From positions 806,001-870,000 of the forward strand of contig NZ_JAIGNP010000002.1 of NCBI RefSeq assembly GCF_019711535.1: DNA of 64,000 nucleotides, written 5' to 3'. Positions 1 to 7,924 of the stretch are shown here, piece by piece. Both the position numbers and the translations under genes were made by a program. Each line of letters opens with the position of its first letter. Positions within the stretch are counted from its first letter, which is position 1. Source of the stretch: Qipengyuania aestuarii (GTDB lineage: Bacteria > Pseudomonadota > Alphaproteobacteria > Sphingomonadales > Sphingomonadaceae). The notes under the pieces are model-generated. The model was given only the letters and a program-made list of their open reading frames with translations. It was not told the DNA's origin and did not search any database.

Positions 1-16
1 ACAAGAGGTTTCATCC

Positions 17-1228
17 ATGTCGACAGTTCTGGTCATCGGTGCAGGCGGCGTCAGCTCGGTCTGCGTTCACAAGATGGCGATGAATAAGGACATCTTCACC
101 GACATTCATCTCGCCAGCCGTACCAAGTCCAAATGCGACAGCATCGCCGCCAGCGTGAAAGATCGCACCGGCGTGGATGTGGCGACTTACGAGATCGACG
201 CCGAAGAAGTCCCCGCCATGATCAATCTGATCCGCAAGATCCAGCCCAGCCTGGTGGTGAATCTGGCGCTGCCCTATCAGGATTTGCCGATCATGGATGC
301 CTGCCTCGAAGCGGGCGTGGATTACCTCGATACGGCGAATTACGAGCCCAAGGACGAAGCGAAGTTCGAATATAAATGGCAGTGGGCCTACCACGATCGC
401 TTCAAGGAAGCGGGCCTGATGGCGCTGCTGGGTTCGGGCTTCGATCCGGGCGTGACATCCGTTTTCACCATGTGGCTGAAGAAGCACAAGCTGAAGACCA
501 TCCGCCAGCTCGACATTCTCGATTGCAACGGCGGCGATCACGGCCAGGCCTTTGCCACCAATTTCAACCCGGAAATCAACATCCGCGAAGTGACCGCGCC
601 CGCGCGCCACTGGGAGAACGGCGAATTCGTCGAGACCCCCGCCATGGGCAAGAAGGTCGAATTCGACTTCGAGGCGGTCGGCCCGAAGAACATGTACATG
701 ATGTATCACGAAGAGCTGGAAAGCCTCGCCAAGTTCAATCCCGAGCTCGAGCGGGCGCGCTTCTGGATGACCTTTGGCGATGAATACATCAAGCATCTGA
801 CCGTGCTGCAGAATGTCGGCATGACGCGGATCGATCCGGTCCGTTATCAGGGCAAGGACATCATCCCGCTCCAGTTCCTCGCCGCCGTACTGCCCAAGCC
901 CGAAACGCTGGGCGAGACGACCAAGGGCAACACCAACATCGGCGTGATCGCGACCGGCGAAGCGCTCGACGGTTCGGGCGAGAAGACTTTCTACATCAAC
1001 AACATCTGCAGCCACGAAGCGGCTTACGAGGAAACCGGCAACCAGGCGGTCTCCTACACCACCGGCGTTCCCGCAATGATCGGTTCGGCCATGGTCGTGA
1101 CCGGCAAGTGGGAAGGTGACGGCGTGTTCAACATGGAAGAAATGGATCCCGATCCGTTCATGGACATGCTGAACGACCACGGTCTGCCCTGGCAGGTGAA
1201 AGAACTCGACGGGCCGGTGGACTTCTGA
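17..1228 (+). CDS. Saccharopine dehydrogenase-family carboxy(nor)spermidine dehydrogenase
   Basis: 403-aa NAD(P)-dependent oxidoreductase of the saccharopine dehydrogenase superfamily. An N-terminal Rossmann motif VIGAGGVSSV lies at about residues 6-15. The family member closest in context is CANSDH/CASDH, which condenses aspartate beta-semialdehyde with a diamine (putrescine or diaminopropane) to carboxyspermidine or carboxynorspermidine in the cytosol. That assignment rests mainly on the downstream carboxynorspermidine decarboxylase and ornithine decarboxylase, since saccharopine dehydrogenase and homospermidine-type enzymes look alike. The start is supported by an AGAGG sequence 8 nt upstream. 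The stop overlaps the next start by one base, so the two genes are translationally coupled. Confidence 0.88.
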   Translation: MSTVLVIGAGGVSSVCVHKMAMNKDIFTDIHLASRTKSKCDSIAASVKDRTGVDVATYEIDAEEVPAMINLIRKIQPSLVVNLALPYQDLPIMDACLEAGVDYLDTANYEPKDEAKFEYKWQWAYHDRFKEAGLMALLGSGFDPGVTSVFTMWLKKHKLKTIRQLDILDCNGGDHGQAFATNFNPEINIREVTAPARHWENGEFVETPAMGKKVEFDFEAVGPKNMYMMYHEELESLAKFNPELERARFWMTFGDEYIKHLTVLQNVGMTRIDPVRYQGKDIIPLQFLAAVLPKPETLGETTKGNTNIGVIATGEALDGSGEKTFYINNICSHEAAYEETGNQAVSYTTGVPAMIGSAMVVTGKWEGDGVFNMEEMDPDPFMDMLNDHGLPWQVKELDGPVDF

Positions 1229-1629
1229 TGCGGATGAAGGGGCTTTTCCTGCTCGCGCCGCTGGTCCTGGCGGGATGTGTCGCGACGGAAGAACGCGGCC
1301 CGGAGATGGTGCAGGACGATCCGCGAGCGGAGTCGCCTGCCTATCCGCAGGCAATGACCGCGGCAGAGCGCGAGGCCTGCATGGCCAAGGGCGGCATGGT
1401 CGAACGGCGGGGTATGATGCAGACCGAACTCTGCGTCGTTCCCTATGCCGATGCGGGCAAGGCTTGCACCGATAGCGATCAGTGTCAGGCACAATGCATT
1501 GCCGAAGGCGCAGTCGGCGCGCCGCCGGGTGAAACGACCGCGGGTATCTGCCAGCGCGACGATCAACTCTTCGGCTGCTTCGGCGTCGTCGAGGATGGCC
1601 GGATCGAAAACGGAATATGCCTCGACTAA
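1228..1629 (+). CDS. Small cysteine-rich lipoprotein, unknown function
   Basis: 133 aa with a type II signal peptide and lipobox LAGC at residues 14-17, so it should be lipidated at Cys17 and sit in the periplasm or outer membrane. The mature part has eight further cysteines in about 115 residues, which suggests disulfide cross-linking. The ATG overlaps the TGA of the dehydrogenase, and the 3' end overlaps the next gene by 13 nt, so it is embedded in the polyamine operon. I do not recognise a family. Its presence between pathway genes may be accidental or may reflect a cell-envelope role of the polyamine product. Confidence 0.75.
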   Translation: MRMKGLFLLAPLVLAGCVATEERGPEMVQDDPRAESPAYPQAMTAAEREACMAKGGMVERRGMMQTELCVVPYADAGKACTDSDQCQAQCIAEGAVGAPPGETTAGICQRDDQLFGCFGVVEDGRIENGICLD

Positions 1630-2582
1630 CGCTTCTCGTCTCCGCGCTCGCCCTTGCTGCCTGCAGTGGCGGCAGGGGCGGGCGCGAAGAGGCGCCCCAT
1701 GTCTTGATCGACGAAAGCTGGCCGGATCTGCCGGACAGCGCCGTGTTCGGCGAACCCATGGCGGTCGATGTCGATAGCCATGGGCATATCTTCATTCTTC
1801 ACCGCTCCGGGCACGATGATACGGATGGGGAAGGTGCGGAGACGATATCCGAGCCGACCGTCTTCATGCTCGCCGCCAATGGCAAGCTGCTGGGCAAGTG
1901 GGGCGCAAATACCTTTGTGGAGCCTCGCGGCCTGTCGGTGGACGAAGACGACAAGATCTGGATCACCGATACCGGACGCCAGCAGGTGTTCCGTTTCAAC
2001 CATGAGGGGGCTGAGGAGCTCGTGCTCGGCGAACGCGGCGTTGCGGGTGACGACGGGCAGCATTTCGGCGGGCCGGTCGATGTCGCCTTTTCCCAAGGCC
2101 GGGTGCTGGTGAGCGATGGCCTCTCCAACAACCGGATCGCCGTGTTCGACCGCTCGGGCAACTTCCTCGAGCAGTGGGGCGGGGTCGCCCAGGCGCGCGG
2201 GATCGCGGCAGACGGCGACCGCGTCTATGTCGCCGACGCAGGGGGCACCGTCCGGGTGTTCTCGACCAGCGGAGAAATGCAGGACGAGATCGGTGCCGAC
2301 AGAAGCGGAAAGCCCTTTGCCGTTAAGCCCGTGGGCAGCGGCTATATATTGGTGATCGAGGGGCGTGACCGGCAGGACCGGCCGGGCGCCATCGGGCGTA
2401 TCTACCGCCCCGACGGCGAGCTGGAACGCGTATTCGATGTCGGCGTCGATCACCGCACGGCCAACAGTATCGGCCAGGATGTGGCCGTGGGGCGCGATGG
2501 CAGCGTCTATCTCATCGACAGCGGGATGGGCCGCGTGGTGAAATTCGAACTCGCCGCCGCCGGAGTCGCAGACGAGGGCTGA
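1617..2582 (+). CDS. NHL-repeat beta-propeller lipoprotein
   Basis: 321 aa. The N-terminus carries a lipoprotein signal (LAAC, Cys at residue 16). The rest consists of repeats resembling NHL/SMP-30-type six-bladed propellers: segments such as EPRGLSVDEDDKIWITD, ARGIAADGDRVYVAD and GQDVAVGRDGSVYLIDSG recur about every 40-50 residues. NHL propellers usually bind ligands or act as lyases; no catalytic residues can be named here. The start ATG lies inside the end of the previous gene (13-nt overlap), consistent with coupled translation. It is probably an envelope-anchored binding protein of unknown ligand. Confidence 0.8.
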   Translation: MPRLTLLVSALALAACSGGRGGREEAPHVLIDESWPDLPDSAVFGEPMAVDVDSHGHIFILHRSGHDDTDGEGAETISEPTVFMLAANGKLLGKWGANTFVEPRGLSVDEDDKIWITDTGRQQVFRFNHEGAEELVLGERGVAGDDGQHFGGPVDVAFSQGRVLVSDGLSNNRIAVFDRSGNFLEQWGGVAQARGIAADGDRVYVADAGGTVRVFSTSGEMQDEIGADRSGKPFAVKPVGSGYILVIEGRDRQDRPGAIGRIYRPDGELERVFDVGVDHRTANSIGQDVAVGRDGSVYLIDSGMGRVVKFELAAAGVADEG

Positions 2583-2627
2583 CGTCCCCCCTTTCGCTTG
2601 GCGGCGGCGGCGCCTAGATGCGCTGCC

Positions 2628-3806
2628 ATGGAAACTAAAGCCGGTGATCCGGGCGCCTTCGCCCATTTCGACCTCGACCGCGTCGACAGCCCCGCCTTCG
2701 TGGTTGATGCCGCGAAATTGCGCGCCAATTGCCAGGTGCTCGCCGAAATACGCGACGAGGCGGACATCAAGGTGCTGTCCGCCCTCAAGGCCTTCTCGAT
2801 GTGGAGCGCGGCCCCGATCATCGGCGAATATCTCGACGGCGTCTGCACATCGGGCCTGTGGGAAGCGCGGCTGGCGAGCGAGTTCTACGACGGCGAGATC
2901 AGCACCTATTGCGCGGCCTACAAGCCAGAGGAACTGGACGAGGTCTGCCGCCTGTCCGACCATGTCATCTTCAATTCGCCCGGCCAGATGCAGCGCGCCG
3001 CGCTTATCCTCGATCATGCCCGCGCGAGCGGTCAGAATTTCGAGGTCGGCCTGCGCATCAATCCGCAGGTGCCGACGGGCGAAGTGCCGCGTTACGATCC
3101 CTCCAGCCCGGGCAGCCGCCTCGGCTTCCCGCTCGACCAGCTGACGCCCGAGATGATGGAAGGGGTCGACGGCATCCATTTCCACAATCTGTGCGAACAG
3201 GATCTGGAGCCGCTTATCCAGACCTGGGACCGCGTGTTCGACGCGATCGAGCCGTGGTTCGACCAGCTCAAGTGGATCAACATGGGCGGCGGCCACCACA
3301 TCACCCGCGCCGACTATCAGCGCGAAGAACTGGTGGAATTTCTCAAGGACGCGAAGGACGATACCGGCGCGGAAATCTATCTCGAGCCTGGCGAGGCGGT
3401 GGCGCTCGACGCAGGCATTCTGGTCGGCACGATTCTCGACACGGGCTATAACGGCCTGCCGGTCGCGATCGCCGACGTCTCGGCGACCTGCCACATGCCC
3501 GATGTGATCGAGGCGCCTTATCGCCCGGCCATGCTGGGCGAGGCGAGCGACCATGACACGCCCGAAGTGCGCATCGGCGGGCCGTCCTGCCTCGCGGGCG
3601 ACGTGATCGGCGACTATCGGATCCCAGGCGGGGCGGAGGTGGGCAAGCGCTTCGCCTTCCTCGACCAGGCGCACTATTCGATGGTGAAGACCAATACTTT
3701 CAACGGCGTCCAGCTGCCGAGCATCTATATGTGGGACAGCGAGACCGACCAGCTCGAGCTGGTGAAGGAGTTCGGCTACGCCACTTTCCGCGACCGATTG
3801 AGCTGA
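2628..3806 (+). CDS. nspC: Carboxynorspermidine/carboxyspermidine decarboxylase
   Basis: 392 aa from the ATG at 2628, which gives the usual family length; a TTG 30 nt upstream is a less likely start. This is a PLP-dependent decarboxylase of the alanine-racemase fold (group IV). Lys54 in SALKAF is the expected Schiff-base lysine. The EPGEAVALDAG motif (phosphate and substrate binding) and a CLAGD motif near the C-terminus complete the active site. It decarboxylates carboxy(nor)spermidine to (nor)spermidine. It follows the dehydrogenase and two lipoproteins in the same direction, and ornithine decarboxylase follows it. Confidence 0.9.
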   Translation: METKAGDPGAFAHFDLDRVDSPAFVVDAAKLRANCQVLAEIRDEADIKVLSALKAFSMWSAAPIIGEYLDGVCTSGLWEARLASEFYDGEISTYCAAYKPEELDEVCRLSDHVIFNSPGQMQRAALILDHARASGQNFEVGLRINPQVPTGEVPRYDPSSPGSRLGFPLDQLTPEMMEGVDGIHFHNLCEQDLEPLIQTWDRVFDAIEPWFDQLKWINMGGGHHITRADYQREELVEFLKDAKDDTGAEIYLEPGEAVALDAGILVGTILDTGYNGLPVAIADVSATCHMPDVIEAPYRPAMLGEASDHDTPEVRIGGPSCLAGDVIGDYRIPGGAEVGKRFAFLDQAHYSMVKTNTFNGVQLPSIYMWDSETDQLELVKEFGYATFRDRLS

Positions 3807-3994
3807 GCGAACGACCCATCGCACCTCAGCCCCGAAGCAGCCCGCAAAACTTGCGGACAAAGGTCATGGTATTCACTTGCGTTTCATGAACCAGGATTTA
3901 TATGCGCGCCTCCTGCTGCCCCAAGGGGACTTCCTAACCGCAAGGCAGCTTGTCGTTTCATGGTCCGCAAAGACCGTTTAGGGGGTCCCTTGAA
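3807..3994 (+). promoter_or_regulatory. Structured leader of ornithine decarboxylase (candidate speF element)
   Basis: This 188-nt gap holds several inverted repeats: a perfect 6-bp hairpin with a 3-nt loop at 3842-3856, a 6-bp stem pairing GCTGCC (3915-3920) with GGCAGC (3944-3949), and GGTC/GACC at 3962-3975. A segment CAAGGGGAC near 3922-3930 is nearly complementary to GTCCCTTG at 3985-3992, which covers the ribosome-binding region. Alphaproteobacterial ornithine decarboxylase genes are known to carry the Rfam speF leader. I infer, without a covariance search, that this may be one. Confidence 0.4.
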
Positions 3995-5197
3995 TTGCAG
4001 CATTTCCCAGACGCCAAGGCTGTAGTCCGCACTCTTTCGCCGGACGAACCGATCATTCTCAACCGCCCGCACGCCGCTGCGCGCGCGGCGCGTTTCTTCG
4101 TCGAAAAATTTCCGGGCAAATCGCTTTATGCCGTGAAAGCCAATCCCTCGCCCGATCTCGTGCAGATCCTGTGGGACAATGGCGTAACGCATTACGATGT
4201 CGCCTCGATCGCCGAAGTACGCATGGTGCGTTCGGTCCTGCCCGATGCCACGCTGTGCTTCATGCATCCGGTGAAATCGCCCGGTGCGATCCGCGAAGCC
4301 TATTTCCAGCATGGCGTGAAGACCTTCAGCCTCGATTCGCCGGAAGAGCTGGCCAAGATCGTCAACGCAACCCGCGCCGAAGACGGCAGCGAGGCGGCCG
4401 ATCTGCGCCTATGCGTCCGCCTGCGCGTCTCCTCTGAACACGCTGCACTGAGCCTCGCCAGCAAGTTCGGCTGCGATCTGACCGAAGCGCCCGCGCTGCT
4501 GCAGGAAACCCGCCAATATGCCGACTGGCTGGGCGTGTGTTTTCACGTCGGCAGCCAGGCGATGAGCCCGCATGCCTATGTGCAGGCGCTCGACCGCACG
4601 CGCGCGGCGATTGCCGAAGCTTCGGTGGTGATCGATATGATCGACGTGGGCGGAGGCTTCCCTTCGGTCTATCCGGGCATGGAGCCGCCGCCGCTGGAAG
4701 ACTATTTCAAGATCATCCACCAGCACTTCTACGCTCTGCCGATCGCCTATAACGCCGAACTGTGGTGCGAACCCGGCCGGGCGCTGTGCGCCGAATATTC
4801 CAGCTTGGTGGTCAAGGTTGAGAAGCGCCGCGGCGAAGAGCTCTACATCAATGACGGCGCTTATGGCGCATTGTTCGACGCCGCGCATGTGGACTGGAAA
4901 TTCCCGGTTCGCCCGCTCGAGGACGATCTGATCAAGCCGGAAATGGATTTCGCTTTCTACGGCCCGACCTGCGACGATGCCGATTACATGCCGGGTCCCT
5001 TCGCATTGCCGGAAGATATCCAGGCCGGTGATTACATCGAGATCGGCATGCTGGGTGCTTATGGCGCGGCGATGAAGACCGATTTCAACGGTTTCGGCGC
5101 TGCCGAGCGTGTGATCGTGACGGACGAACCGATGGCCAGCCTTTATGATGGCAGCCGCGCACGTCCTGCGGTCGATAATGTGGTGAACCTGCGCTAG
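3995..5197 (+). CDS. Ornithine decarboxylase, alanine-racemase-fold type
   Basis: 400 aa if translated from TTG at 3995, which sits 9 nt after a GGGGG stretch and gives the family-typical N-terminus MQHFPDAKAV; an upstream TTG at 3950 would add 15 residues. PLP lysine Lys48 lies in YAVKANP. DVGGGFPSVYPG and CEPGRALCAE are the phosphate-binding and substrate-contact motifs, and GPTCDDAD carries the catalytic cysteine. It makes putrescine from ornithine in the cytosol, the diamine needed by the carboxyspermidine route encoded upstream. Lysine or dual ornithine/lysine specificity cannot be excluded from sequence alone. Confidence 0.88.
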   Translation: MQHFPDAKAVVRTLSPDEPIILNRPHAAARAARFFVEKFPGKSLYAVKANPSPDLVQILWDNGVTHYDVASIAEVRMVRSVLPDATLCFMHPVKSPGAIREAYFQHGVKTFSLDSPEELAKIVNATRAEDGSEAADLRLCVRLRVSSEHAALSLASKFGCDLTEAPALLQETRQYADWLGVCFHVGSQAMSPHAYVQALDRTRAAIAEASVVIDMIDVGGGFPSVYPGMEPPPLEDYFKIIHQHFYALPIAYNAELWCEPGRALCAEYSSLVVKVEKRRGEELYINDGAYGALFDAAHVDWKFPVRPLEDDLIKPEMDFAFYGPTCDDADYMPGPFALPEDIQAGDYIEIGMLGAYGAAMKTDFNGFGAAERVIVTDEPMASLYDGSRARPAVDNVVNLR

Positions 5198-5229
5198 GCG
5201 CGCGGGTTTGCCTGCGGCATATCATCTGC

Positions 5230-5270
5230 AAGAAAGAAAACGGCCCGCGCCTAGGGGGAAGCGCGAGCCG
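5230..5270 (-). terminator. Intrinsic terminator, minus strand
   Basis: Arms 5241-5250 and 5261-5270 pair in 9 of 10 positions around a 10-nt loop. Read on the minus strand the hairpin is followed by TTTTCTTTCTT, so it should end transcription of the small secreted-protein gene at 5341-5661. It could also act weakly on the ornithine decarboxylase transcript coming from the other side. Confidence 0.55.
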
Positions 5271-5292
5271 TCGGCCGGGTTACGTCCGGCAT

Positions 5293-5324
5293 GGGCGCCT
5301 GGGGTTGGGGAGAGAGGGGCGCCC
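5293..5324. repeat. Inverted repeat GGGCGCC/GGCGCCC with G-rich loop
   Basis: A perfect 7-bp stem (5293-5299 with 5318-5324) encloses an 18-nt purine-rich loop containing three GGGG runs. It lies between the convergent ornithine decarboxylase and small secreted-protein genes. It may be part of a bidirectional termination region or a structured RNA element. No T-run follows on the plus strand. Confidence 0.45.
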
Positions 5325-5340
5325 TTGTAAAACCTAGTAA

Positions 5341-5661
5341 TCAGAGCGGATCGGATTTCTTCTCGGCTGTTTTGGTCCCTTCATCTTCGTGATGAGAGTG
5401 ATCCATTGCAGGCTCGGTCACGCGTTGCTCTTCCGCTGGCTCCAGTTCGTCCACACCCGCATCCTGCTCGGGATCGGGCCGCGGAATGAAATCAACTCCG
5501 CGATTGTCTTGCTGCGGCATAAGAGCGGCTTTGTCGGGAGCGGTAGGAGCCGCATCCAAGTTTCCATGTTCTGCGTGCTGCGGAGCCTGCTGGGCAACGG
5601 CAGATGCCCCATGAAGAGCCATGAAAGAACCGCTGGCGACGAGGAGAATATTCTTCTTCAT
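5341..5661 (-). CDS. Small secreted protein, unknown function
   Basis: 106 aa from the ATG at 5661, which has GGAG 5 nt upstream; a longer reading to 5679 is less likely. The N-terminus (MKKNILLVASGSF, then a small-residue region ending SAVAQQ) is a Sec signal peptide with predicted cleavage near residue 24. The mature chain is acidic and low in complexity, with His-rich patches (QHAEHGN, DHSHHEDE) that could bind metal. It has no recognised domain and is transcribed alone, toward ornithine decarboxylase. Confidence 0.6.
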   Translation of the reverse strand: MKKNILLVASGSFMALHGASAVAQQAPQHAEHGNLDAAPTAPDKAALMPQQDNRGVDFIPRPDPEQDAGVDELEPAEEQRVTEPAMDHSHHEDEGTKTAEKKSDPL

Positions 5662-5832
5662 AAAAACTCCGGCGAGCATCGTGAACCTTGGGATACTTGC
5701 CGGACTGGAATCGCGCTTTTCGCGTGAATTTCACATTAATGCGCAAGCCATACGTCGCAGAAGGATCGCCTTTCGTCGACGGAAAGGGTTTCGCGCCCTT
5801 CAACAGGCCTCTCGGCCGCCTTTCGTTCGAGT

Positions 5833-5863
5833 AGGGCAATCCGGTTGCTGCGCGGATTGCCCT
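5833..5863. repeat. 11-bp perfect inverted repeat downstream of the DUF4336-like gene
   Basis: AGGGCAATCCG at 5833-5843 pairs perfectly with 5853-5863 around a 9-nt loop. It lies 19 nt past the stop of the minus-strand gene at 5882. A stable hairpin without a clear T-run, it probably serves as a 3' end or processing structure. Confidence 0.5.
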
Positions 5864-5881
5864 TGCTTGCGCCGCCCATGA

Positions 5882-6643
5882 TCAGCCGTATTGTTCGCGG
5901 TGCTTGTCGAGCACGGGTTTGACCCGGCCCAGTGCTTCGCCGATCACCTCGGCGAAACCATCGGGCTTCAGATCGACTTCGGTATTGTGCGCCATGGTCA
6001 GGTGGCGCGCCTCGGCCCAGTCGGTGCCAAGACGGATCGCCCATTCGCGGAACCGGTCTGCGGCACCCGCTTCCGGCTGTAGCGATTTTTCCAAACTCGG
6101 ATGAAAGGCGATCCTTCCGGACATCGGCAAGAGCGAGAGCGGGAAGGGCAGCTTCAGACGCGACAGCGTATCGTCGACATGGATTGTCCCGCTTTGCGGG
6201 TGGTACGCCAGGACCGAAGCGAAATGGACGGTATCATCCTCGCAAACAAGCCGAGTCCCGTCGGGCGTCGAAAACCGGAGTTCAGGCCCGATGATGTCGC
6301 TGAACCCTTCCGTCTCGCAATAGGTGTTCTGCCACGGCAGATCCGGCAATTCGGTTTCGTGCCGCCGTGTTCCGTAAAGCTTGGCCTGCGGAAAGGCGCC
6401 GTGCATCCATTCGCAGTGAAGCGTGTGATAAGGGTGGAGGTTAACGATTGCCGAAACATGCTGGCCGCCATTCGTCAGACGATTTACTTCGGCGAGAGTC
6501 TCGTCGTCGAGCGTATAGCTGTCGAGAAAGATGAAATTGCCACTTTCCAACCGGACGAGCGAGCATTGTGTCCCGACATTGAGCATGCCGCCGATACGTA
6601 AATCGCCGCGGATCATCCAAAAATTTTCGCCGAGTTTTTTCAT
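5882..6643 (-). CDS. DUF4336-like protein (degenerate metallo-beta-lactamase fold)
   Basis: 253 aa from ATG 6643, preceded by a GAAAG sequence. Residues about 10-90 resemble the start of metallo-beta-lactamase-fold proteins: a conserved glycine-rich segment, then LHPYHTLH where enzymes carry HxHxDH, followed by FPQAKLYG. The first histidine and the aspartate of the metal motif are replaced, as in DUF4336 proteins. Later motifs HVDDTLS and MAHNTE could still supply metal ligands. Function is unknown. It is divergent from the PAS/roadblock gene across a 265-nt, locally AT-rich intergenic region. Confidence 0.65.
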   Translation of the reverse strand: MKKLGENFWMIRGDLRIGGMLNVGTQCSLVRLESGNFIFLDSYTLDDETLAEVNRLTNGGQHVSAIVNLHPYHTLHCEWMHGAFPQAKLYGTRRHETELPDLPWQNTYCETEGFSDIIGPELRFSTPDGTRLVCEDDTVHFASVLAYHPQSGTIHVDDTLSRLKLPFPLSLLPMSGRIAFHPSLEKSLQPEAGAADRFREWAIRLGTDWAEARHLTMAHNTEVDLKPDGFAEVIGEALGRVKPVLDKHREQYG

Positions 6644-6908
6644 CGTTCTTTCGTTGCCCTTTTTATTTTCAGTTATCAGCTGAACGCGGGGCACCACTTA
6701 GGTTTCCGCGCCAAGAAAACGATAATATGCGGCAATGCTGAGATCCGGATGGTTACAGGCTTGTTCGGCATGAATGGTAACCCCGCTTGCGTTGGCGCCG
6801 CGCGGCCTGCTGCGGCCGGCTGCCGTGAGGCCCTGTCACACCAAATTTTTCATCAGCTGGTGTTTGAAGCAAAAGCATTTTTTAATCTTATCGCCGTAGC
6901 GGCGAGCC

Positions 6909-7871
6909 ATGCCAAGCGCCGCATCAAACAAGACCCCTCCCAAGTTGGAAATAGCCGCCGGTTCTCCCCTTCAGGATGGCGGGAGCGTTAAGGATCGCGC
7001 GCTGGTCACGCATGCCTATGATGAATGGGCTGCGGGAGCGGCGGTCGGCCGTTTTCCGGATTGGAAGGACGTGCTCCAATTCGGCAACGGGGCTCTTCAG
7101 GAGCACGCGCTCGCCGTTCGCATAGACGACAATTTCAGGCAGTCTCCCATCCTGCATATCGGCGGCGAACTGACGCGCGAGATGGGAGGCAAGGCGCTTC
7201 CGATCGTGATCAAGGAAGTCCCGAGCCTTTCGTTGCTCTCACGGATAACCGAGCATGCGCTGGAGCCCATCGCCAACCTCGCCCCGATCGGGTTCGAAGC
7301 CGAATTCGAAGACGATAGCGGGCGGCAGCTCGCCTATCACGCGATCGTGCTGCCGTGCACGGGTGACAGCGGCACCGTCGATACCGTCGTCGGCTTCATC
7401 GGCTTCAAGGTCGTGTCGCAGCAGGCTGCCGCGGCCAAGCCCGACGCCCCTCAAAAAGCAACGAACAATCCGAAACTGAAGAAACTGAAAGACACGTTAG
7501 GAGCATTTATGGACACTAAACTTGCAGATATCATGGCGATCGACGGCGCGCTCGCCGTTGCCATCGTCGACATCGAAAGCGGCATGCTGGTCGCCAGCAG
7601 CGGCAACACCAAGTCGCTCGACCTCGAAGTGGCGGCAGCCGGCAACACCAATGTGATGCGCGCGAAGATGAAGACCATGGCCGATCTGGGTCTGAAGGAA
7701 GAGATCGAGGACATCCTCATCACTCTTACCTCGCAGTATCACATGATCCGCCCCCTCACGAGCGAGACTGGCAAGGGCCTTTTCATCTATCTCGCTCTCG
7801 ACAAGGCGAAGGCAAACCTCGCGATGGCGCGCCACAAGCTCAAGATTGCCGAAAAAAGCCTCGAAGTCTGA
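6909..7871 (+). CDS. PAS-like plus roadblock/LC7 domain protein
   Basis: 320 aa. Residues about 30-170 look like a PAS-type sensor: YDEWAAGAAVGRFPDWKDV, a strand pattern, and a closing VVGFIGFKVVS. After a Lys/Pro-rich linker (about 180-198), residues 201-320 match the roadblock/LC7 (MglB-like) fold, with AIDGALAVAIVDIESGMLV and a C-terminal helix rich in Lys and Ala. Roadblock proteins dimerise and often regulate small GTPases, but no GTPase is next door. The start codon has only a weak ribosome-binding site, unlike the internal start at 7509. A strong terminator follows. Confidence 0.75.
   Translation: MPSAASNKTPPKLEIAAGSPLQDGGSVKDRALVTHAYDEWAAGAAVGRFPDWKDVLQFGNGALQEHALAVRIDDNFRQSPILHIGGELTREMGGKALPIVIKEVPSLSLLSRITEHALEPIANLAPIGFEAEFEDDSGRQLAYHAIVLPCTGDSGTVDTVVGFIGFKVVSQQAAAAKPDAPQKATNNPKLKKLKDTLGAFMDTKLADIMAIDGALAVAIVDIESGMLVASSGNTKSLDLEVAAAGNTNVMRAKMKTMADLGLKEEIEDILITLTSQYHMIRPLTSETGKGLFIYLALDKAKANLAMARHKLKIAEKSLEV
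7499..7511 (+). promoter_or_regulatory. Internal Shine-Dalgarno and ATG for a stand-alone roadblock protein
   Basis: AGGAG at 7499-7503 stands 5 nt before an in-frame ATG at 7509, exactly at the boundary between linker and roadblock domain. Initiation here would yield a 120-aa roadblock protein ending at 7871. The spacing and strength are better than at the upstream start, so two products from one gene are plausible. Confidence 0.55.
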
Positions 7872-7895
7872 TTCCGGCCTTTCTGGTTATTCGAA

Positions 7896-7924
7896 GGGGC
7901 GGCCGGTTCGGCTGCCCCTTTTTT
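7896..7924. terminator. Strong intrinsic terminator between convergent genes
   Basis: A 10-bp stem with one G-U pair (7896-7905 with 7909-7918) and a 3-nt loop is followed by six T residues on the plus strand. It ends the PAS/roadblock gene and overlaps the last codons of the minus-strand nitroreductase. Confidence 0.85.

Noticed and set aside
1626..3860. 744-codon minus-strand open frame
   Set aside because: Shadow frame of GC-rich DNA lying over clearly conserved plus-strand genes (NHL lipoprotein and nspC).
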